Of a stretch of DNA of 8,200 nucleotides, positions 3,902 through 8,200 are shown piece after piece; position 1 is the first letter of the stretch; every line of letters starts with the position of its first letter. A model generated the notes under the pieces. That model did no database searches. It saw only the letters and a program-made list of their open reading frames with translations, and was not told the origin of the DNA. The position numbers and the translations under genes are program-made. The stretch comes from JANPEZ01 sp031423155 (lineage in GTDB: Bacteria; Actinomycetota; UBA4738; HRBIN12). The stretch lies in the NCBI GenBank assembly GCA_031423155.1, contig JANPEZ010000130.1:1-8200 (forward strand), given 5' to 3'.

Positions 3902-6436
3902 ATGCCGGCGCGCAAGAAGGGCTCGGGAGGACCTGCCTTCACGGTGGAGTTCCCGCGCGCGCTCGAGGCAGGTAAGGACGGCGCGGCCTGGTGGTTCGAG
4001 TCCGACGGGCGCGACCTGCGGCTGTCGAACCTCGACAAGGTCTTCTGGCCCGACGAGGGCTACACGAAAGGCGACCTGCTCGCCTACTACTACAACGTCG
4101 CTCCGCTGATCGTGCCGCACCTGGCCGAGCGGCCTTTGACCATGAAGCGCATGCCCGATGGCATCGATGGACCTTTCTTCTACGAGAAGTCCGCGCCCTC
4201 CCACGTGCCGGATTGGATCGGCCGCTGCCCTGTCGCGAGCGAGGACTCCAAGAACAAGGTCATCGACTACATGACGATCGCCGACGCGGCCGGCCTGCTC
4301 TACATCGCCAACCTCGGCTGCATCGAGTTCCACCCCCTGCACTCGCGGTGCGATGACGTCGAACATCCCGACTACCTGTTCTTCGATCTGGACCCCTTCG
4401 AGCCCTATACATACGAGGACGTGCTGACGGTCGCGCGACACATCAAGGTGCTGCTCGATCAGCTGGGGCTGACCGCCTACCCGAAGACGAGCGGAGCGAC
4501 CGGCCTTCAGATCTTCATGCCGCTGGAGCGCGGGGCGTACACCTACGAGCAGGCGCGCGCGTTCGTCGGAGCGTGCGGGAAGCTGATCCTTTCGGCCGAC
4601 CCCGACCGGGTCACCATGGCCTGGAAGATCGCCGATCGCACCGGCAAGACGTTCATCGACCACAACATGAACCGAAGCGGCGCGAACATCGCGGCCGCGT
4701 ACTGCCTGCGACCGGAGCCGCGAGCGCCGGTTTCCACGCCGCTGACGTGGGATGAGGTCTTCGCTGGTGGCTTCACCCCCGCCGACTTCCGCATCGACAA
4801 CGTCTTCGAGCGTTTCGACCGCGTCGGCAACCTCTTCGAGGGCGTCCGCGGTCCCGGCATGGACCTGACCAACGCGATGGGGGCCCTGGGCGTCTCTGTC
4901 GAAGAAGAGAAGCCGCTGCCTAAGACAGCCTCGAAGTCCGTGCGGCGCAAGAGCTCCGACGAGGTCATCGCCGAGTCGAAAGACCCCAAGCTCGCCGACT
5001 ACGTTCGGATGCGCGACTTCGAGGGCACCCCTGAGCCCGCGCCCGGGGACGGCGCGGACGCCGGTGGCAACTCGTTCGTGATCCACAAACATCGTGCGAC
5101 TCGCCTTCACTACGACGTCCGGCTGGAGCGCGACGGGGCGCTGCCGTCCTGGGCGGTCCCACGCGGGCTGCCGCTGGCCAAGAACGACAAGCGCCTGGCC
5201 GTCCGCACCGAGGACCATCCTCTCGAGTACGGCAAGTTCGAAGGCACGATCCCGGAGGGGCACTACGGAGCCGGGGAGGTCCGAATATTCGACGACGGCT
5301 GGTACGAGCCGATCGAGTGGGACGAGAAGAAGGTCTCCTTCCGGCTACACGGCCGGCGATACCCCGGCCTTGAATTCCACTTCGTCAAGACCAGGACCGA
5401 CTGGCTCGCTTTCCTTGCCAGCTCACAGACCGAGCCGCTGATCGCGGCACCCGGCGTCTTCTCACCGATGCTCGCCGAGGGCGGCCACCAGGCATTCGAC
5501 GATGATGACTGGTGGTTCGAACCCAAGCTCGACGGCATCCGTTGCCTGGCAAGGCTTTCCACGGATGAGACCAAGCTTGTCACGCGGACCGGCCGCGACG
5601 TGACGACCCAGTACCCCGAACTGCACATGATCCACGAGCTGGTCGACCAGGTGAACGCCGTGATCGACGGCGAGATAGTCGCTTTCGACTCCGACGGCCG
5701 CAACTCGTTCGAGGCGCTTCAGCAACGGATGAACCTTCAGAACGAACGCGAGATCAAGCGCGCGACGAAGTCGATCCCGGTTGCCCTGGTCGTCTTCGAT
5801 CTGCTCTGGCTCGACGGCCACGAAACCACGGGCCTGAAGCTGGAAGAGCGACGTGAACTGCTCGAGCTGATCGCCGAGCAGGATCACCGGCTCCAACTGA
5901 TGACCCACGAGCGAGCTCAGGGCAAGGCCTTCGTCGAAGGCGCGAAAGCTCTAGGTCTGGAGGGGGTCGTCGCCAAGAAGTTGGGCTCCAAGTACACACC
6001 GGGCAAACGATCGGGTGACTGGCGCAAGATCAAGCTGATCCAGTCACAGGACTGCGTGATCTTGGGGTGGACGCGCGGCCAGGGCGGACGAGCCGGCACC
6101 TTCGGCGCGCTGCTCGTCGGCGCCATCGACAAGGGGCGCATGACCTGGATCGGCCAGGTCGGCACCGGCTTCACGGACAAGATGCTCAAAGACCTTCTAA
6201 CGCAACTGGAACCGCTGAAGCGCAAGACCCCGCCGATCGACGAACCTCAGCTGGCGGAAGTGGACGGCGCAACCTTCGTCGAACCCGATCTCGTCTGCGA
6301 GGTCACCTATCTGGAGATCACCAAGAGCACGAACAAGTTCCGCGCCCCGAGCTTCAAGGGACTAAGACACGACAAGGCGCCCGAGGAATGCGTCCTGGAG
6401 CGCCCCCGGAAGGCGCGGCTTCAGAAGGGTTCGTAA
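3902..6436 (+). CDS. ligD: Multifunctional NHEJ DNA ligase LigD (POL-PE-LIG)
   Basis: The 844-residue product carries all three LigD activities in the mycobacterial order. The primase-polymerase domain (about 28-320) has LSNLDKVFWP at 41-50, the catalytic pair D162/D164 in FFDLDP, and a third acidic residue, D253. It fills gaps and adds nucleotides at breaks. The 3'-phosphoesterase (about 390-510) keeps the expected H397, H403, D405, R407, H439 and Y443, and cleans 3' ends. The ATP-dependent ligase (about 520-840) has the adenylated lysine K542 in EPKLDGIR, DGE at 589-591, EGVVAKK at 687-693, WRKIKL at 707-712 and a C-terminal OB fold; it seals the nick. A linker (about 330-385) joins POL to PE. 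It acts in the cytoplasm with Ku, whose gene starts at 70. The gene looks intact, and its end overlaps the convergent gene by 16 bases. Confidence 0.97.
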   Translation: MPARKKGSGGPAFTVEFPRALEAGKDGAAWWFESDGRDLRLSNLDKVFWPDEGYTKGDLLAYYYNVAPLIVPHLAERPLTMKRMPDGIDGPFFYEKSAPSHVPDWIGRCPVASEDSKNKVIDYMTIADAAGLLYIANLGCIEFHPLHSRCDDVEHPDYLFFDLDPFEPYTYEDVLTVARHIKVLLDQLGLTAYPKTSGATGLQIFMPLERGAYTYEQARAFVGACGKLILSADPDRVTMAWKIADRTGKTFIDHNMNRSGANIAAAYCLRPEPRAPVSTPLTWDEVFAGGFTPADFRIDNVFERFDRVGNLFEGVRGPGMDLTNAMGALGVSVEEEKPLPKTASKSVRRKSSDEVIAESKDPKLADYVRMRDFEGTPEPAPGDGADAGGNSFVIHKHRATRLHYDVRLERDGALPSWAVPRGLPLAKNDKRLAVRTEDHPLEYGKFEGTIPEGHYGAGEVRIFDDGWYEPIEWDEKKVSFRLHGRRYPGLEFHFVKTRTDWLAFLASSQTEPLIAAPGVFSPMLAEGGHQAFDDDDWWFEPKLDGIRCLARLSTDETKLVTRTGRDVTTQYPELHMIHELVDQVNAVIDGEIVAFDSDGRNSFEALQQRMNLQNEREIKRATKSIPVALVVFDLLWLDGHETTGLKLEERRELLELIAEQDHRLQLMTHERAQGKAFVEGAKALGLEGVVAKKLGSKYTPGKRSGDWRKIKLIQSQDCVILGWTRGQGGRAGTFGALLVGAIDKGRMTWIGQVGTGFTDKMLKDLLTQLEPLKRKTPPIDEPQLAEVDGATFVEPDLVCEVTYLEITKSTNKFRAPSFKGLRHDKAPEECVLERPRKARLQKGS

Positions 6437-6945
6437 CCGGCGCGAACGAGCATGGCCCGGGCCTCTCGCTCGTCCATGCCCTTGGCGATCAGCTCGCGGT
6501 AGACGCGGACAGCACCGAGCGAGCGGCCGCATCGCGGGCAGAACTGGAACTCGGGCTGGAAGGACGTCTCGCACCAGGGACAATGGGTGACCTCGATCAG
6601 CTTGCCGGGTTCCAGGCCCGTGTCGAGAAGGGCGTCGACGTATCCCTTGCCGTAGTCCCAGAGGATGTACTCCTCCTCACGGACCTCGAAGGCGGGCTCG
6701 TGCATGCGCGGCTCACCGGTCTTGAGCATGTACTGAAGGTTGTCGCGGAGCAGTTCCCACTCGTAGAAGTGGTTCGACCCGCAGTCATCACACTGGATGA
6801 CGACACCTTTGACCCCTTGCCCGCCGAACAGTTCGCGCATCGCGGCGAGGTCGTCCAGATCTGCTTCGATGTCGGCGCGCTCGTGCGGACCGAGGTCGAC
6901 TATCTCCCCGGAGGGTTCCAGCGGTTCGTCTTCGTGTTCGCTCAT
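6421..6945 (-). CDS. DUF5319-like protein with C-terminal zinc-ribbon-like extension
   Basis: Residues about 28-110 resemble the actinobacterial DUF5319 family (from memory): DLDDLAAMRELF, then VIQCDDCGSNHFYEWELL, GEPRMHEPAF, and ILWDYGKGYVDALLDTG. The family's function is not known to me. There are six Cys in three CxxC pairs: 52/55 in the conserved core, and 122/125 with 136/139 in a C-terminal part that reads like a zinc ribbon (CPWCETSF...FCPRCGRS). The product is 174 residues; related proteins that I recall are shorter and lack this second half. The last 30 residues are a charged helix (ELIAKGMDEREARAMLVRAGYEPF). Its ATG overlaps the stop of the PIG-L gene (ATGA), so it is likely translated by coupling. 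Its 3' end overlaps ligD by 16 bases tail to tail. A zinc-binding nucleic-acid or protein-contact role is only inferred. Confidence 0.75.
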   Translation of the reverse strand: MSEHEDEPLEPSGEIVDLGPHERADIEADLDDLAAMRELFGGQGVKGVVIQCDDCGSNHFYEWELLRDNLQYMLKTGEPRMHEPAFEVREEEYILWDYGKGYVDALLDTGLEPGKLIEVTHCPWCETSFQPEFQFCPRCGRSLGAVRVYRELIAKGMDEREARAMLVRAGYEPF

Positions 6946-7640
6946 CCGTCCTCACTGAATCGGAAGGTCTTGAAGCCTTCTGCGTATCTATAGCCCGCCG
7001 CTTCGCCCATTTCCTCGGCGCGCTCGCGGATGCGGGGCTCAGCCTGGTCGGTGCCCTGCGAAACGTGCGCCGCCAAGGCCTTCAGCTTCAGGTCGAAGGT
7101 CTCGGATATGTCCACGTAGGTATCGGGCGCCTCGGCCACCAACCAAAGGTTCGGGACCTCGAATGGCTCCAGGCCCTCCTCGAGCTGCTCGGGGAACATC
7201 AGACGAGTAGGTGCGTCGGGCATGACCGCCGTCAGGGCCAGCTCGCCCGCCGCCTTGTGGTCCGTGTGGTTGATGTAAGCGCTTCCGGACCAGAGCCGGG
7301 AGGGGTCGGGCGCGACCAGAACATCCGGTCGCAGCCGCCTGACCTGCCGGCAGACCTTCCGCCTCGTGTCCAGGTTGACTTCCAGCATGCCATCGAGCTC
7401 TTCCAGGAAGGTCACGTCGGCGACTCCCAGGACATCGGCGGCCGCTAGCTGCTCGGCTTGCCTGATGGGCCTTAGCGCCTCGCGGGTCATCCCGGGTTCG
7501 TTGGAACCGGCCGATCCATCGGTCAGGACCACGTAGTGAACCTGGGTTCCCTCCCTTGCCCAGCGTGCGACGGTACCCCCGCACATGAACTCGGCGTCGT
7601 CGGGGTGAGCGAACAGAACCAGCGCGGACGCGAACTCCAT
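6942..7640 (-). CDS. PIG-L/LmbE-family zinc deacetylase
   Basis: This 232-residue protein belongs to the PIG-L family, zinc hydrolases that remove the acetyl group from N-acetylglucosamine-type substrates. Members include MshB (mycothiol) and BshB (bacillithiol). Visible signatures are AHPDDAE at 11-17 (zinc ligands H12 and D15, catalytic base D14), a DGSAGS loop at 41-46, PDPSRLWSG at 111-119, and NHTDHKAAGE at 124-133 (third zinc ligand H128). It is probably cytoplasmic: there is no signal or membrane segment. The start at 7640 was chosen because the family motif begins ten residues later, and a longer frame starting at 7754 would run deep into the divergent gene. A TAGGCT box lies 8 bases upstream and there is no Shine-Dalgarno. 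It is the first gene of a pair with the DUF5319-like gene. Its substrate cannot be told from the sequence; mycothiol-type chemistry is one option. Confidence 0.9.
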   Translation of the reverse strand: MEFASALVLFAHPDDAEFMCGGTVARWAREGTQVHYVVLTDGSAGSNEPGMTREALRPIRQAEQLAAADVLGVADVTFLEELDGMLEVNLDTRRKVCRQVRRLRPDVLVAPDPSRLWSGSAYINHTDHKAAGELALTAVMPDAPTRLMFPEQLEEGLEPFEVPNLWLVAEAPDTYVDISETFDLKLKALAAHVSQGTDQAEPRIRERAEEMGEAAGYRYAEGFKTFRFSEDG

Positions 7641-7648
7641 GGCTTCGG

Positions 7649-7654
7649 AGCCTA
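7649..7654 (-). promoter_or_regulatory. Putative -10 box for leaderless PIG-L transcript
   Basis: TAGGCT on the minus strand fits TANNNT and ends 8 bases before the PIG-L ATG, with no Shine-Dalgarno between. The arrangement mirrors those before ligD and the M24 gene. No -35 at normal spacing was seen. Confidence 0.35.
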
Positions 7655-7686
7655 CCGCCTGCCGCCTCAAGTGGTTGTATACGCGG

Positions 7687-8200
7687 GTGAGCCGAGCCGC
7701 AGGGATCCGCGAGTACGAGACCGCCTTCCGCCGCGCCGGGCTTCCCAACCTCATCGAGAATTACTCGGCCGCAGAGGACATCTTCACGAGAGCGCTGCCG
7801 CTCCTATCGATGATCTTCGTACTCGAGATCTTCAATGCGCTCAACCTGGATTACCCGTGGTGGGCGAACGTGCTTTCCCTCATCGGAGGAGTCGCGATCT
7901 CGCTGGGCGCCTTCGGGGCTTTGAACGCCGCGCGCGGACGCCCTTTCGCGTCCAGGCCGAACAGGGTCGGCACGGCCGAGCTGGCGATCTTCGTCGCGGT
8001 TCCTTCGATGGTGCCGCTGCTCTTCGGAGGCCAATGGAGGAGCGCGCTCGCCACCGCCGCCGGAAACATCGTGGTGCTGGCGGCGCTCTACATGGTCATC
8101 GGCTACGGGCTGGTGTCGATCCTTCGGTGGGCGGGGGCGCGTTTCGCGACCCAGCTCCGGGCCTCCCTGACCCTGCTCGTGCGAGCGCTCCCCCTCTTGC
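7687..8200 (+). CDS. Polytopic membrane protein of unknown function, 3' end outside window
   Basis: An open frame runs off the right edge; 171 codons are visible. After a soluble N-terminal stretch (1-35, with FRRAGLPNLIENYSAAEDIF at 14-33) come hydrophobic segments at about 36-52, 58-80, 98-114 and 122-146, and the start of another at 161. A polar loop, about 81-97 (AARGRPFASRPNRVGTA), lies between the second and third. It resembles uncharacterised actinobacterial integral membrane proteins that I recall with an ENYSAxEDIFTRALPLL-like opening and a GGQWRSAL motif, but I know no function. The start is uncertain: GTG at 7687 (no clear Shine-Dalgarno) gives the most typical N-terminus. An in-frame ATG at 7639 would add 16 residues and overlap the PIG-L start codon on the other strand. 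It is divergent from the PIG-L gene with a 46-base gap. Confidence 0.78.
   Translation, partial: MSRAAGIREYETAFRRAGLPNLIENYSAAEDIFTRALPLLSMIFVLEIFNALNLDYPWWANVLSLIGGVAISLGAFGALNAARGRPFASRPNRVGTAELAIFVAVPSMVPLLFGGQWRSALATAAGNIVVLAALYMVIGYGLVSILRWAGARFATQLRASLTLLVRALPLL

Noticed and set aside
3704..5263. The RTX-like reading frame stays open far upstream on the minus strand, giving a 706-residue frame antisense to ligD.
   Set aside because: The upstream part is the antisense shadow of ligD codons and has no protein-like features. The signal peptide, Shine-Dalgarno and promoter all place the real start at 3703.
7641..7754. A longer PIG-L protein starting at 7754.
   Set aside because: The extra 38 residues are basic and unlike the family, and they would overlap the divergent membrane-protein gene. 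The Met at 7640 fits the family start.
7804..8069. Minus-strand open frames of 72-76 residues near the right edge.
   Set aside because: They are antisense to the membrane-protein frame, whose hydrophobic pattern is clearly the real coding signal.

Overview
The window is GC-rich DNA that looks like an uncultured or poorly studied member of the Actinomycetota. Three things point there: a LigD with the mycobacterial POL-PE-LIG domain order, an actinobacterial DUF5319-type protein, and several start codons that lack a Shine-Dalgarno and sit a few bases after a TANNNT box, as in leaderless actinobacterial mRNAs. The exact lineage cannot be read from the window.

Left part, minus strand, read right to left: an M24 (creatinase/aminopeptidase-fold) protein, a small ribbon-helix-helix (RHH) regulator with no toxin partner, then the first 23 codons of Ku running off the left edge. 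Middle: a plus-strand secreted protein of unknown function, then a two-gene minus-strand cassette (a secreted protein with RTX-like nonapeptide repeats and a small anchored protein). Next comes ligD on the plus strand. Right part: a minus-strand pair overlapping by 4 bases (PIG-L deacetylase, then a DUF5319-like zinc-binding protein) whose end overlaps the 3' end of ligD. Last is a divergent plus-strand polytopic membrane protein running off the right edge.

The recognisable pathway is bacterial non-homologous end joining. Ku binds broken ends and recruits LigD, which fills in, trims and seals them. Both genes are present, but their start codons lie about 3.8 kb apart in divergent orientation, with unrelated genes between.

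The observations most worth a second look are: (i) an exact 22-base direct repeat that brackets the two-gene secreted-protein cassette and places it between the unknown gene and ligD; (ii) the M24 protein, which resembles DddP-type members but has Cys and Gly at two positions that are normally metal ligands; (iii) a DUF5319-like protein with a C-terminal zinc-ribbon-like extension; (iv) the toxin-less RHH gene next to Ku. I found no RNA genes, no CRISPR array and no transposase. No gene-free stretch exceeds 300 bases; the longest is the 198 bases between the RTX-like gene and ligD.
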